The notes under the pieces: generated by a model
Databases searched by the model: none
What the model was told of the DNA's origin: nothing
The model's input: only the letters and a program-made list of their open reading frames with translations
Shown here: piece by piece, positions 9,690 through 21,555 of the stretch
Numbering within the stretch: position 1 is the first letter of the stretch
How the letters are laid out: each line of letters begins with the position of its first letter
Source: Tanypteryx hageni
Lineage: Eukaryota; Arthropoda; Insecta; Odonata; Petaluridae
Direction of reading: 5' to 3'
Length of the DNA stretch: 64,000 nucleotides
NCBI GenBank assembly: GCA_028673005.1
Contig: CM054116.1
Location: 101,224,207 to 101,288,206 of the forward strand
Translations under genes and position numbers: made by a program

Positions 9690-10250
9690 TACTAATGTTT
9701 AGGCACTTCCAGATGAGCTGGAGATTCAAAATTTTTTTCTTAGGTAGAATTTTGTGCAAAACCGGCTAGAAAAAACGAAAATTTTAGAAAAATGCAACAA
9801 TGCGGCCGCTAAAAATTCGCAATTGTTTAAACAAATTTTCATGGTTTATGTATTTTCGAATGTGCTACGGAGCTGAAATCTTTTTTAGAGGTAGTATTTG
9901 TAAAAATACGAAATAGGGATTACACAAATTTTGATATTTTAATTTGTTTGGCATTTAAAAATTCTTAAAGTTTAAACAAATAGGTAAATGTTTAGACACT
10001 ACGCGGCAAGGTAGGGAGCTGAAATTTTAAAATTATTTAGAATTTAGACTATATAAACGAATAAATATTTCAATCTATCCATGAAATGTATATGGCGGAC
10101 GTTAAAAATTATTTAATTTTAAACAATTTGATAAATGTTATTTTACTTCTAAATGTGCTACAAATTTAAAATTTGGCAGAAATGTGTGGCATTATTAACC
10201 CAATGTGGAAAAATTATAATATTCCTAAAATAGCAAAATTAGCGATTGTT
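9690..10250. repeat. Diverged tandem repeat, about 3.5 units of 140-155 bp
   Basis: The phrase GGAGCTGAAAT... recurs at 9715, 9870 and 10016 and, more diverged, near 10157. Each is preceded by a TAAACAAAT..TAAATG-like stretch and followed by TTTTAGA..TAG. Between them lies a ...GCGGCCGCTAAAAATT / GGCATTTAAAAATT / GGCGGACGTTAAAAATT segment. The units are strongly diverged, so this is old. It is intronic in the LDLa-CUB gene. Confidence 0.55.
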
Positions 10251-11473
10251 TTACTCCATTATTGTTACATAAGGAAAAAACGAAGATCGGTCCCAAGGAG
10301 AAATCTTTTGAATTAAAGAAGTATTCCCTATGATGAAATATCCCTCTGAAAAATGATTCTTTTTTCAAGGTGAGATGATATGCTTGCAGAATGCAAGCAC
10401 CTTCTACTAGTAATGTATTATGATCAAAGCCGGACAGAGGAGATATAACGCAAATTAAGACGCCATATTTTTTTAAGCCGTTTACGGCTTCACCAAACTA
10501 CGTCTTGCAAGCCATATCAGCGATTTTATCCGACCCGACATAACTCATAAATTTCGTATGAATATCCGTATCATTGCCAGCAGGTGTCATTAGATATCAT
10601 TTATAAAAACGATATTTTTCGAACTATCAGATTTAATACACTTCTGGTATAAACCAGGAGTCTCCAACGGCCAAAACTCGATGTATTTCTTATAAAATAT
10701 TTCACGTAAATCTAAGAAATTTAAGAAGTGTGTTAAATCAACATTTTAAAAATATACGCAATTTATTTCTCATTCCGATTTATAAAAATTCTGCACAGTT
10801 GGGGTACTAAGAACGATCTACCCGCTGCAAGCGTGTTTTTTGCATGTCCGAAGAACCTAACCTCCGACGCAGAATCTATTAATATTTTGGAAATGAATGG
10901 GTTTATAGCCGCATCATAGGGATGGGACGATTTCTTTCTTGTGAAAGGGGAGAATGAATGTCCAATGAATATGAAACGGTGTGAGATCTGGGAAAGTGGG
11001 CGGCTCGCGGACTTGGCACTTTGCCTTAATGCGGTCCGTGGATCCGGTGGAGGGCCTTCATCGACGTGAGTTTGATATAGACGTATAACAAATTAGATCA
11101 GACAACCAAAAAATACTTAAAACTACATCTTTAAAATTTAATAAGTCATTAGAAAGGCCTGCACCGCGGTATGTAAAATCTCATGAGACGCTTTCAGTAA
11201 AAGGTTTTGGTGACCAAATCGAGTCTACACCAGCTTTAAGCAGGTTTTTTTTAAAGCCCGTGGTCGCCATGTAATCCAAGAACATACCTCAGGCGACAAC
11301 AGCGCGCCGGCTTGAATTCTATCGTACTCTTCGCTTTAAAAGTTCATCAGAATTTTTAAAACAGAAGAGGCGAGACATTTCTTAGTTACAAGAGAAATCC
11401 ATCAAGCGGTCGCGTTCAACTGTTTCTGCGGAGAGGGTCACAGGGAGCCTCCGGGCATCCGACCTGGACTCAC
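10251..11473. other. Intronic sequence, possible old hAT-like relic
   Basis: CAGGAGTCTCCAACGGCC at 10651 and GGATCCGGTGGAGGGCCTTC near 11040-11059 resemble a pair of imperfect inverted hAT ends. GC-rich blocks inside (10997-11045) are like those of hAT MITEs that carry GGGCCGC motifs. No target duplication is visible, so I do not call an element. The rest has no recognisable feature. Confidence 0.25.
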
Positions 11474-11753
11474 CCGTGCAATAAGGCGGCTCGTCGGATC
11501 CGTCGCCGCAGTTGTCTCTGCCGTCGCAGAACGCGTCGGGGCGAACGCACTTCCCGCTGGCGCAAGCGAACTCCGATATCCTGCAAGGACCGACTCCCCA
11601 AGCCGCCACCATCCCCACGCCTCCCCAACCGCCCCCGCCGCTGCCCACCCAAACCCCGCCGCCCCCGCCGCCACCTCCGCCCCACGCCAGAAGAACGACC
11701 GATACGGCCAATATCCACGTGAGGAGGCCTGGGTTGTCGAACATGGTGGTCAT
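11474..11753 (-). CDS. LDLa-CUB protein, first coding exon (signal peptide, Gly-rich, LDLa)
   Basis: The ATG at 11753 opens 93 codons plus one base to a donor G/GTGAGT at 11473. An acceptor with a pyrimidine tract (TTCTTTCGTTTTCAG) ends at 11760, so at least one 5' UTR exon lies upstream. A second ATG three codons in (11744) could also be used. Residues 9-24 are a hydrophobic signal segment. Residues 25-49 are Gly/Trp/Val-rich low complexity with a run of nine Gly. Residues 57-92 form an LDL-receptor class A module with six Cys (57, 64, 69, 76, 82, 92) and the acidic CDGRDNCGDGSDE motif; Asn81 replaces the Asp common before the fifth Cys. LDLa modules bind Ca2+ and ligands outside the cell. 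Intron phase 1 matches the next exon at 6169. The opposite strand is open for 83 codons only because of this GC bias. Confidence 0.82.
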
Positions 11754-11972
11754 CCTTCTCTGAAAACGAAAGAAATTTTTAAAAGTTACATTTCGCCGCA
11801 TAAGATAATAACAAATTTAATAGTAACACAACAAAGAGATTCGCTTTGATCGTGTTACTTGTTAGCATTTCAAAGATTTCAGAAGATGAGGGATGTTGTC
11901 CATTTTAAAGGAGTTACATATCTCATGAATGCCTGTTCTTAAGTGGGACTTTAAGTAAACTAATAATAAACG

Positions 11973-12448
11973 CAGAGCCGGCCAAGCCCTCAAGGAGTCC
12001 CGGATGCGAATAGCCATGGGTATCCCACGACATAAATAGTTACGGTAATAATGAACGAAATATAAATTTTTAATAATACCTTGAAGTACTGATACTTATT
12101 ATAATTCATAATAATAATCACAATCTAAAATTACAATATAAAAATAACAATAAAAAAGTATAATATTGTTTGTTAAAAACATTGTTAAGTTGCGAGTATA
12201 CAACAAATATTGCAGTAAACAGTAGACGATTCTTTCATTTATGGGTCCCTCAGTTTTAAAACAATAACTTTTTCGGAGTGTTTCTTTATAGGAAATCAGC
12301 TTGACAAGTGATTGTTTTAGTAAAAGTTATGCAAAATTTACACCCGATACTTTAATATAGTAATCGACATCTCCAAACCCCGGGGATCCCCAATATTCGT
12401 GGGCCCTGACGCTTTGCATGCACCGCACCCATCTTTTGGCCGATCCTG
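11973..12448. mobile_element. Non-autonomous hAT element (MITE) with exact 8-bp TSD
   Basis: The ends CAGAGCCGGCC and GGCCGATCCTG are imperfect inverted repeats. They are flanked by an exact 8-bp duplication AATAAACG at 11965-11972 and 12449-12456. The 476-bp interior is AT-rich and non-coding. It lies just upstream of the first coding exon of the LDLa-CUB gene, in its 5' intron. Confidence 0.75.
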
Positions 12449-12456
12449 AATAAACG

Positions 12457-15400
12457 TAAATAATGCAACATACGTTTATTCAATATTAACTTAAATGCAA
12501 CTTAACAATACCATCATAATCTTCGTTTATAGGAACTTTCACGGCTAATATTAAGAAATGTAGGCACACAAAAATTATTTTCAAATTTTATAGTCGACCT
12601 TGGCGCGTTATCGCTCACGTCTCCGGTGAAATGACATGATGAATAATCACGATATACAAAGACATGGTTGAGTTGCTATCTTTTTCGATATTAAACACAA
12701 AAGATCGTTCAAAAAGGCAAGGCGATCTGATCGAAACTCACAAAGAATACATTCCAATCCTCAAAACCGAGGGTTTTGGGAGAGGGAAAGTACTCGAGGA
12801 AAACGTAGCACCTTGAAACGGAAAAGAACCGAGATCGGTTCCAGAATCTTCGTGCTACATCTTGAAGAACTGCATTAAAACAAATTTTATATTTACCCCA
12901 AAAAGAGGAAGAGAACATTTAACTTATGCTCGAGTAAATCGAGTAGAAAAGCTGGCACAAGACGTTCGAAGAAAAAAATGTTTTTCGACTTCAAGATAAT
13001 TTGCTTTCTCTTGATATTACGACGGTTATATAAACATAGTGAGCGACTAAATTAAAAAGAAACTCAGTTCATCGGAAATTACTTCGCGACGTTTTATTCG
13101 CGCTACCAGAATTTTTTCATGGGATGTGATTAAAAGAAAAGCTGAATCCATTTGATGTTAAGCGACACGGACAGTAGTCCCGTCCCGTTTCGCGAAACGA
13201 CGATCAAATTCCGGGATCATCGGAACTTCCAAATTCAAAGGTCTTTGATGTCGTCGCTAAAAATCCCTTCTCTTTCAACTCCCGCAATTTTCGGCAGCGA
13301 AATAGGCGCAGATTCGAGAGCGGAGGAGGGAGAGTTGGTTTTTTCCACCATGCAAGAGAGAGAGAGAGGTACGTGCCGCCGTCGCTTAATATTGTTAATG
13401 AAACCGGAGAACTCCGCCACGCTCCGAAATAATTAGTTTGTCTCCAGGGAGCTGGAATATCACGTCACGCGTGTGGAATTTCATCGTCGCATTCTGGAAT
13501 TACTTCTGCTCATCCCTTTCCTCTCTTTACATCCTCAACTCTACTCTCTCTCTCTCTCACACACTCCCCCGTTTGAGCAACTATCTCTCTCTCTTTCTAT
13601 CGCTCATGAATCAAAAGGATTCCTTTTGACTTCGATTCCTTAAAATGAAATACGAATCACTGGATTCGGGTCACTACACATGCAAATAAAATGGCCGCTA
13701 AATTTCCGAGGGAGGGAAGAAGAATAATAGCACCTATCAGAGCATGGCGCACAGCCTTCCGAGTCTGTATTCCTTGCGAGTTTGCCCTGTTATAAACAGC
13801 GGCTGCGATGATTAAATTTTGTAGAATCGGCAATTATATGTGTGTGTATTAAAACTCTTACGTTTTATTTTTATAAACTCACATGCACAGATAAGGCGCA
13901 GCTGGAGAAATAAATAAAGAATGCGAATCCTTCGCGGAATCCACCCTTCCTTTGTTTTCCGCTTCCATTAGTTCCCACACACTGCCGGTAGAAATCCCCT
14001 TGCATAAGCGAGAAGTTAAATAAATAGGATAAAATGGTTGAAGGAGGCAAAGGGGAGAGGGTTAAATTTGCCAGAAATGCTACACCAGGTTTCCTTCCCC
14101 CTCTCTTTCTCTCTCTCTCTCCCTCAAAAGTGAAATATTTGAGCTACTTTTAATCCATTATAAGCTTTTGAGATCGCAATGACTAAAAACTGTGCGCTTT
14201 CAAAGCTGTGGAAATAAGGTCCATAGCTTTTAAGCCTAATTTGCGACTTATTTGTTAGGGGAGATTTTTCCGTGCGAGTATGAAAGTTAGTGTAGTTTTT
14301 AAGGAAATAAAATTAGTAATACCGAACGCGAAGGAATAAAAGGTGGATTTAATTTACGCTGCGAGAGTTTCAGATGGAAAAAGTCTTTTCTCGCTTTGAA
14401 AAATTTATATCGCTCGCAGCATTTCCCTCACTTTGCGAACGTCAGTTGGCCCTTATTTTTATTCTGCAGTTTTCCTGCGAATATTTCCACGAGGAAAAAA
14501 ATCGTAAATCTCTCGCAGATGCAGTTTTCATTGCCAAATAGTATCAAGAGGACTACGTTTTTATTATTTACCGTCCGAAGTACTCTCGAATAGGTTTTAG
14601 CTCTAGAGTAAAGTGAAATAACCTTATTAACTTCATCCAATTAAAACGTAGGGCGCGATATTTCTTTCGCAAAGCTGCGAGAGAATGAGAGCGTTACGAA
14701 AGGCGGATAATTTATGTAAGAAACCGGAGCCATGATAACGGAACGCGTGAGTCCTTTGAAACGACTATTATGCCATTTATCATTAATCGTCGAAGGAATG
14801 CACATTTCCCTCATTTTTGCGTTTGTGAAAAATTCCTAAAAATCCTAATGCAATGGGAAAACGGCGATTTTAAATATTCGCTTGTAATTCCAAAACTCAT
14901 CAGCTTTTACATTCGGATACATATTTTTTTAAATTACCTATTCACGGAAAAACCAAAGATATTTTCCGATAAATTAACAAAAAAGTTAATATTTAAGAGG
15001 AATTCCGCTTATGGAATGAATAACGTTCAGCAATTTGAATAAAAAGGCCAAAGAGTCAGCTGAGAAGGACACCACATCCGCTTTCTTACGTATTATATAA
15101 TGAGAATATTTATAGTAATGGCCAATTCAATTTTTCACGCAAAAACTTTCCGAGCAGAAAAAATATGAGTTTAACGCCCCTGCTAAAATGCAACTGATGT
15201 CGTCAATAAATTGAAAATAAATAAATGTTACACTTGTGTTTCAAAAGAAATAACTGTATTCAAAGTGTGAGATGCCGCAAAAAATTTCCAAGTTATTTTT
15301 AAAAATGTATTTTAGTGTAGAATGAATATGGATATTGAAGCTCGAAAAGAAATTGAATCAGAAACTCATTCTTTAAATGATAAAACCTACTACTCAATTT

Positions 15401-15544
15401 CAATCTATAGTTGATGATCAATTCGTACAGGCATTTAAATAGATATTTTACGATGATGAGATCCTTTTTTGATTTTCTCTGTGTATCACCGTAATTAATT
15501 TACCATTATGTTAATAACACACTGAAATGTACAATCGCGGAATG
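12457..15544. other. Non-coding stretch, nothing recognised
   Basis: AT-rich sequence with short CT/GA microsatellites (13353-13370, 13540-13600, 14100-14122). The open frames of 60-95 codons here show no domain, no family resemblance and no splice context. It is probably 5' intron or upstream DNA of the minus-strand gene. Confidence 0.5.
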
Positions 15545-16580
15545 CACTCGATTTCATACATCCATTTTAGGCCCTGTCTTCTTCCTCACTTTTATTAATG
15601 ACTTACCTGAGAACCTTATGTTTAAAGTTTGTAATAATTTTATTATGTATGCTGATGACGTGGATGTTTTAGTTACTAATCCCATCGTCAAAACACTAGC
15701 TGACGGAAGCAGAGAGGTTTTGCTGGTGATGTCTGAGTGGTGTAAGAGCAATAGACTCACCTTAAGTGAGAGTAAAACACTGGCTATATTTTTCTCCACC
15801 TCGCAGAAACGTTGCCAAAACCTATATTCTTGTCTCGACCAATATGTGATCAATTCCACTAAGTTCAAATTTCTAGGTGACTATATTGACCCTCTGATAA
15901 AATGGTCATATCATACTGACAATTTATGTAAAAAGCTAAACTCTGCATATTATATCCTATCTGTTCTGAAGCACTCACTAAGTATTGAGGTATTAAAAGA
16001 TGTGTACTTTACTTATTTTTATTCACGTATTGACTATGGCATTGTCCTCTGGGTTTCCTCTATTCAACTAAATGAAGTTTTCAAGATCCAGATAAAGGCT
16101 GTCAGGTCAATATGCAATGCACCCTTCAGAGCACATTGCCGACCCCTTTTAAAAAAATTAGAACTCTTGACAGTTCCTTTTATTTATGTTTATAATGCTG
16201 TGCTGTATGTGAGGCAAAATATGTTTGACTATGAGAAAAATAGCAATTTCTATGATTACAACACAAGAAGAAATAATGATCTCCATATTACACAACAAAA
16301 CTCAAAAATTTGCTCCCAAGGACTAAAAGGAAGATGCATTAAATTTTATTATGCTCTGCCTGCTACAATCAAAGGAGCAAACACATTTCCATCATTCAAG
16401 AAGCACGTTCTTGAGTTCCTAGAGACTAAATGTCTTTATAATTTTAGGGATTTAATATCTGTTATTGGAGATGCTTTTGTATTCTTCTCTTTTTTTTAAG
16501 ATTTATGTTTTGACGCGTCCCATGGATTATTTGTATAGTCTTCCTGGACAAATAAACTTATTATTAATATTATTATTATT
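15545..16580 (+). mobile_element. 5'-truncated Jockey-type LINE (RT C-terminal half)
   Basis: An open frame from about 15549 to 16499 begins in the middle of a reverse transcriptase (ILGPVFFLTFINDLPENL), then has the YADD catalytic box (residues near 15650). It continues with KFLGDYIDPLIKWSYHTDNL and IDYGIVLWV, and the C-terminal C-R-P and YNTR blocks of Jockey-group LINEs. The stop at 16499 is followed by a short 3' UTR, AATAAA at about 16552 and an (ATT)n tail. 5' truncation is usual for LINEs. The frame is intact over more than 300 codons, so the copy is fairly young, but without the 5' half it cannot be active. Confidence 0.9.
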
Positions 16581-17011
16581 ACATGATTGTTTCATGTGAG
16601 TTATTCAGGACGAGATGAATAATTTTCAGCTTTGTTAAATGGCATAGAAAGCGTCTGCGATCGGAAGCTACTGTTGCGGGATAAAATCCTGTCGCGAATT
16701 TTGCCTTGTTCCTTCAAAACTAAGCATTAAAGCGGATTTCTAAATAATGAATATTGGGCTAAAAGATAATTGGTTGTATAGAAGGAAAGCCTAAAATTGC
16801 ATTGAGGCAGGTGAATATTAATTTATGGGGGACAACACATCAATTAAAGCTCAGTGCCAAGCGAAGCTCCAATAATAACTCCGAACATAAAAACATTTCT
16901 TATATTATCTCCGCACGAGAAATTTTATTTCCAAATTTATAGTATACACCCGTAGTTGAATGACAAAAAGAACAATTCATTAATGCATACCGCGATACGA
17001 TTGAATAATAG
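16581..17011. other. Unannotated spacer
   Basis: AT-rich sequence between the LINE tail and the SINE. The last 13 bases (16999-17011) are the left target duplication of the SINE. Nothing else was seen. Confidence 0.5.
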
Positions 17012-17325
17012 TGTTTGTGTGTGTGTCTCTAGCTAATCAACCTCTTGAATTATTATAGCCATTCTTCTACACCGAACATACGCACATGGGAGGAGGAAAA
17101 CCCGGTACCGGCATTAGCCTACTCTTAACAAATAGCTCTCAGGGGGGCAACTGCTTAACGTCCCTTCCAAAGGACGGAGCGCTGACTTACACGATCTCCT
17201 CAAATCACGGAAGTAGGGGGCGTGTCGATCCCAGGTTGAAAAATCCGACCTCCATTGAATTCGAACCTGGGGCCGCTGCGTGGAAAGCCAACGCTCTAAC
17301 CACTCCACCATTGCCAGCCCCGAAT
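17012..17325 (-). mobile_element. tRNA-derived SINE, full length
   Basis: The minus-strand head near 17325 reads GGGGCTGGCAATGGTGGAGT, with box A GGTGGAGTGGTTAGAGCG and box B GGTTCGAATTC. The body contains TTTGGAAGGGACGTTAAGC, shared with the SINE at 2228-2557. The 3' part includes GGCTATAATAATTCAAGAGG and ends in a short CA-rich tail. An exact 13-bp duplication GATTGAATAATAG lies at 16999-17011 and 17326-17338. A fragment of the same 3' part occurs at 20808-20836. Confidence 0.9.
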
Positions 17326-17338
17326 GATTGAATAATAG

Positions 17339-17929
17339 AGTAAAATATGATTCGAAAGATTACGAAAAAGAAAGAATCGAAATTGTAAAAAATATTAGAC
17401 TGTCTCTCGAGACTCATGAAAGGGTTTTAAGAGAGACAAATGCGACGCGATGAGATGGCAGAAGAAAATGCCAAACTTTTAATGTGAATACATGGAGAAT
17501 AGAGAAACATTCATAAACAGCTCTCAGTGCATCTCTGTCAACACACATACATCACACACGCACCTGCATACGTGTTTGCGTGCGTGCGTAATGTAAACTT
17601 AATGGATGAGTATTCTGCTCAGGCCTATATTTTACAGCATTTGCGCACTTTTACTTTCTGTATCTCAAGTATTTTTCAGCACAAATCAATCAAATTTCGG
17701 CAACGATCTTCAATTTGACAGATTATTCAAATTCTCATTCAGTCGCAGGCGTCAATTACACCCGTTCCCGCGTGATTCGCCAAATTTTCTAAAAAGCTCC
17801 CGCCACCTGAGGGTATTATTAATATTTGCAGTAACATCGAGACCAAAATGCGCTGATACAATTCCGTTCTTCCGCGGACCTTAGGTGGATTTTTAAAAAG
17901 AATGCGCGAATAGATTAAGGAAAGAAGAA
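17339..17929. other. Unannotated spacer
   Basis: Contains a short alternating purine-pyrimidine stretch (17540-17590, CACACA/TGCGTGCG). Otherwise there is no recognisable feature. Confidence 0.45.
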
Positions 17930-18920
17930 GAGATAGAGCAAGGAGGAAAATAGGAAAGGATAAAATTAGGCAGAGAGATACAGAAGGAGATAGAAGAAAG
18001 AAAGAGCTCGAGAAGGAGAGAGAAAAAGGGGAGAGAGAGAAAGTGGAGAGAAAGAGAGAGGAAGGAGAAAGGGAGAAAAAGAGGCAGACATACAGAAGGA
18101 GATAGAAGGAAGAAAGAGTTAGAAAGGGAGAGAGGGAAAAGGGGGGGAGTGGAGAGGAAGGAGAGAGAGGGAGAGAGAGGAAGGTGAGAGAGGAAGGAGA
18201 GAGAGGAAGGAGAGAAAGGAAGGAGAGAGAGAGAAAGGAGATCTAGGAAGGAGAGAGAAGGAGAGAGAGGAAGGAGAGCGAGTGAGGAGAGAGGAAGGAG
18301 AGAGAGGAAGGAGAGAGAGTAAGGAGAGAGAGGAAGAAGAGAGAGAGGAAGGAGAGAGAGGAAGAATAGAGAGAGGAAGAATAGAGAGAGGAAGGAGAGA
18401 GAGGAAGGAGAGAGAGGAAGGAGAGAGAGGAAGGAGAGAGAGGAAGGAGAGAGAGGAAGGAGAGAGAGGAAGGAGAGAGAGGAAGGAGAGAGAGGAAGGA
18501 GAGAGAGAGGAAGAAGAGAGAGAGGAAGGAGAGAGAGGAAGAATAGAGAGAGGAAGGAGAGAGGCGAAGGAGAGAGAGGAAGGAGAGAGAAGCAGGAGAG
18601 GGAGGAAAGAAAGAGAGGAAGGAGAAAAAGGAAAGAGAGAGAGGAATGAGAGAGAGGAAGGAGAGAAAAGGAGAGAGAGGAAGGAGAGAAAAGAAGGAGA
18701 GAGACGAAGGAGAGAGAGGAAGGAGAGAGAGGCAGGAGAGAGAGGCAGGAGAGAGAGAGGAAAGAGAGAGAGGAAAGAGAGAGAGGAAAGAGAGAGAGGA
18801 AAGAGAGAGAGGAAAGAGAGAGAGAGGAAAGAGAGAGGAAGGAGAGAGAGGAAGGAGAAAGGGAGAAAAAAAGGCAGAGAGAAAGGAAGAGAGACTAAAA
18901 CGCAGGGGGATAGTGAGAGA
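17930..18920 (+). repeat. Purine-rich GA minisatellite, 13-bp unit
   Basis: The + strand is almost pure A/G for nearly 1 kb. The core from about 18290 to 18850 is a tandem array of GGAAGGAGAGAGA (13 bp) with occasional AATAGA or extra GA variants. Because 13 is not a multiple of three, both strands stay open for 230-275 codons with Glu/Arg/Lys or Leu/Ser/Pro repeats. These are artefacts of the repeat. Mirror-symmetric purine tracts of this kind can form triplex (H-DNA) structures. Confidence 0.92.
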
Positions 18921-20729
18921 AAGGGAAAAGAGAGGGTATTTATCAAATTATTCCATCAAGTACTATATCGATTCCCGCCGATCGGTTGATAATTAGGGAC
19001 CGAATGTGCGAGAGGCATAGAGACATCGAACTCGTCGCCATCTGTTGTCAATCCGTTCGAACAGATGCTGTGACAAGCAAAAAAGGCTCTCCAAAATCTC
19101 GCGCCGCCAGCCTGGCGAAAAGGAAGAGGAAATGCAGAAAAATTGACTCATTTTGTTCTTCGTGCCATGTGTGACTCATCGGGTGATTTTGCAGCAATAA
19201 ACGGTAGAGGATGGTTTAAAGTGGTCCATGGCGAGATAGACTCGTGGGTTAACAGGTGTAGTCACAAAAAACTTTCACGATAAAATGAAAAAATCACGGT
19301 TTGAGCATTTGTTGGAGCAGGTCCCGTTTGGAATTGTCACTTTAGCGGCGCGTAAAAATGGCTTCATTCCTGCGGAGTCAATAGAAATGTATTTTTTATC
19401 TCAAATTGTATGACTCACTTTTAGAAAATGAGCTAAACTAATAACGACAGTTTAACTAATAATTTTAGTGACTCAGGGCTACGAACAAATTTGTTATTAA
19501 AATAGATTATTATTGTCATATAAATAAGGACAATTAATGTAATTTCCACTAGACACGAATTTATTCGACCGGTTTTGTCTGTTACAGCACCATAAGGTCA
19601 ATAATAGTACTTCCAAAACCAAATCTACTAAAAAGACTATTAACGGACTAATATTACCAATGAAATATAACCCAATGCGGTCACATTAGGGAGCACCTGA
19701 TGTATTACCTTTGTAAGCATATACCCGAATAATCAAAATAAGCTTGGTAGGATTAGATTTAAATCGATAAATGTTGCTAAACATCGAATTAAAAAAAAAA
19801 TTAAATGCGACGTAAATGAATTGTCGATTTTCACCACTACATTTTCTACGAAATTTATGCGTCATGATTTTTAAATTTTGTTATCAGCTCTCAAGCTTAA
19901 CATATTTTACGACCAAACATCCAAAACGGTAGAGACAGTCTGTATTTATCATACCAAATGGCTGCACAACATTCGTAATTTGCTTTCTAATGTCGCTTAT
20001 GTCACTGTCTTAAGGGCACATACTGAGCAGCCGTGGAATCCAAAGGTAAGGGACAAAATATTATGATCGGTTCATTGCGCTCTTACTTTAACCTCGGCCA
20101 GATCCGATAATCCTTACGCACTTTGGACTCCATTTACCGAAAAGTCGGGGGACGTCTATTGCGTCCTCTGCGCGACAATATCTGCCGACCTCCTGCAAGA
20201 GGCGAAATGAAAGGTTTTCCCGGGCTGAAAAATGTGTACCGATCGTCAGATGGCCTTATGGCATTTGCAAAAGCACCCAATCAAAATGTATATAATCCGT
20301 CTTAGAATGTCCCCCGTGCTAAGTTTCTTTTGTATTGCTGTCGAAGGAACATCGTTCCATATACGCACTCGGGGCTTTTTTTCTGCATTCATAGTCGTTT
20401 ATTACTCGACAAGATGAGATGTTTTTCACAAAATATTCATTCATACATTAGATTGTGCATTATACTCACGTCACATTAATTTTTAACTAATGATCACGAT
20501 TTCGTGAATAGGGGGCGCAAATTAACGAGTAGAATCTAATTTCTGATTTATTGCAAAAAATTAACTGTTCCAGGTTGGTGGCTGAAATCAATAACAACAC
20601 ATTTGTCAAAATATAGATGACAACAAACAAAGCAGCATAAAATAAGCCTTCTTTTTATTACTACACTTTTAGTTAAATTTAATTAGAAGGATTTCAATTT
20701 ATAACACTTTTCTAGATAAAAATTGATGA
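18921..20729. other. Non-coding stretch, nothing recognised
   Basis: AT-rich with one GC-richer patch at 20090-20260. Small open frames (about 60 codons) have no family resemblance. Confidence 0.5.
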
Positions 20730-20990
20730 AATGTATTGAAATAAACGCCGATATTAGATATCGTATTTTAAGAAATATAAACGTCGATAATCTTGTGTAT
20801 TCCTGGCTAATGAACCTCTTGGATTATTATAGCCAAAATATAAACGTTGAAAATCAAAATAAGCAATTAAATGTATAAAAATAAACGTTGTTGTACGCCG
20901 TTGATTTTTAGGAAAAATAAACATAGGTAGTAAATGTATTAAAGTAAACGTCGGTATTAGTCGCCTATTTTTAGGAAAAAATAAACGATT
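20730..20990. repeat. Three-unit tandem repeat interrupted by a SINE 3' fragment
   Basis: Units of about 55-60 bp share AAATGTAT..AAATAAACG near the start and TTTTTAGGAAAAATAAAC near the end (about 20730, 20872 and 20932). Between the first and second unit, GGCTAATGAACC...ATTATTATAGCC at 20808-20836 matches the 3' part of the SINE at 17012-17325. A weaker related CGTCGGTATTCG lies near 21040. Confidence 0.55.
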
Positions 20991-21106
20991 TTAAAAAAAA
21001 TTTACAAAACTACCAAGCCTATAGTAGTAGTAATTTTAATCGTCGGTATTCGCCGAAAATATAGGCGGAGGTATATCGGGCAAAGGGTCTTTGAAAGTAT
21101 AAAAAC

Positions 21107-21107
<1 letters not shown>

Positions 21108-21172
<65 letters not shown>
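21108..21172. repeat. (TA)n microsatellite
   Basis: About 32 uninterrupted AT dinucleotides. The open frames through it are artefacts. Confidence 0.95.
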
Positions 21173-21176
<4 letters not shown>

Positions 21177-21555
21177 GTATTCGGATGAAGTCTTCGCAAA
21201 ATTCTTTCCATGTCATAAGCATCAATATAGGATGTAGCGTGTGCCGAGGTAAATGAAGAATATGCGATTTAATAATGTAAACTTTGTGGAGGCAATCGTG
21301 CGTTGAATAACTTGAGAAAAATATCCGAATACACCACCAAACAACATAGAAAAAAATAAAAATATCAACGTGGCTGCCCAGTTAAATTTTAATGCGAAAA
21401 AGGATTTGTAAAAGGAGGCGAAATGAAAAAGAAAACCAACCCACGAGGGAATCAAACTCGCGCCCTTACGTTTCTGGCAATTACTTGATCATTTAGGCGT
21501 GCATTATTAACTTTATACCAGTTGACGTGAAATTGCAATATTTAATTGCGATGTT
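21173..21555. other. Spacer with a tRNA-like box B remnant
   Basis: On the minus strand near 21434-21460, GAGTTTGATTCCCTCG looks like a decayed T-arm (box B). The matching acceptor and D-arm are not convincing. Nothing else was seen. Confidence 0.3.

Noticed and set aside
18119..18989. Open frames of 275 codons (minus) and 235 codons (+)
   Set aside because: They are produced by the 13-bp GA minisatellite. The protein is only S/L/P or R/E/G repeats with a 13-residue period.
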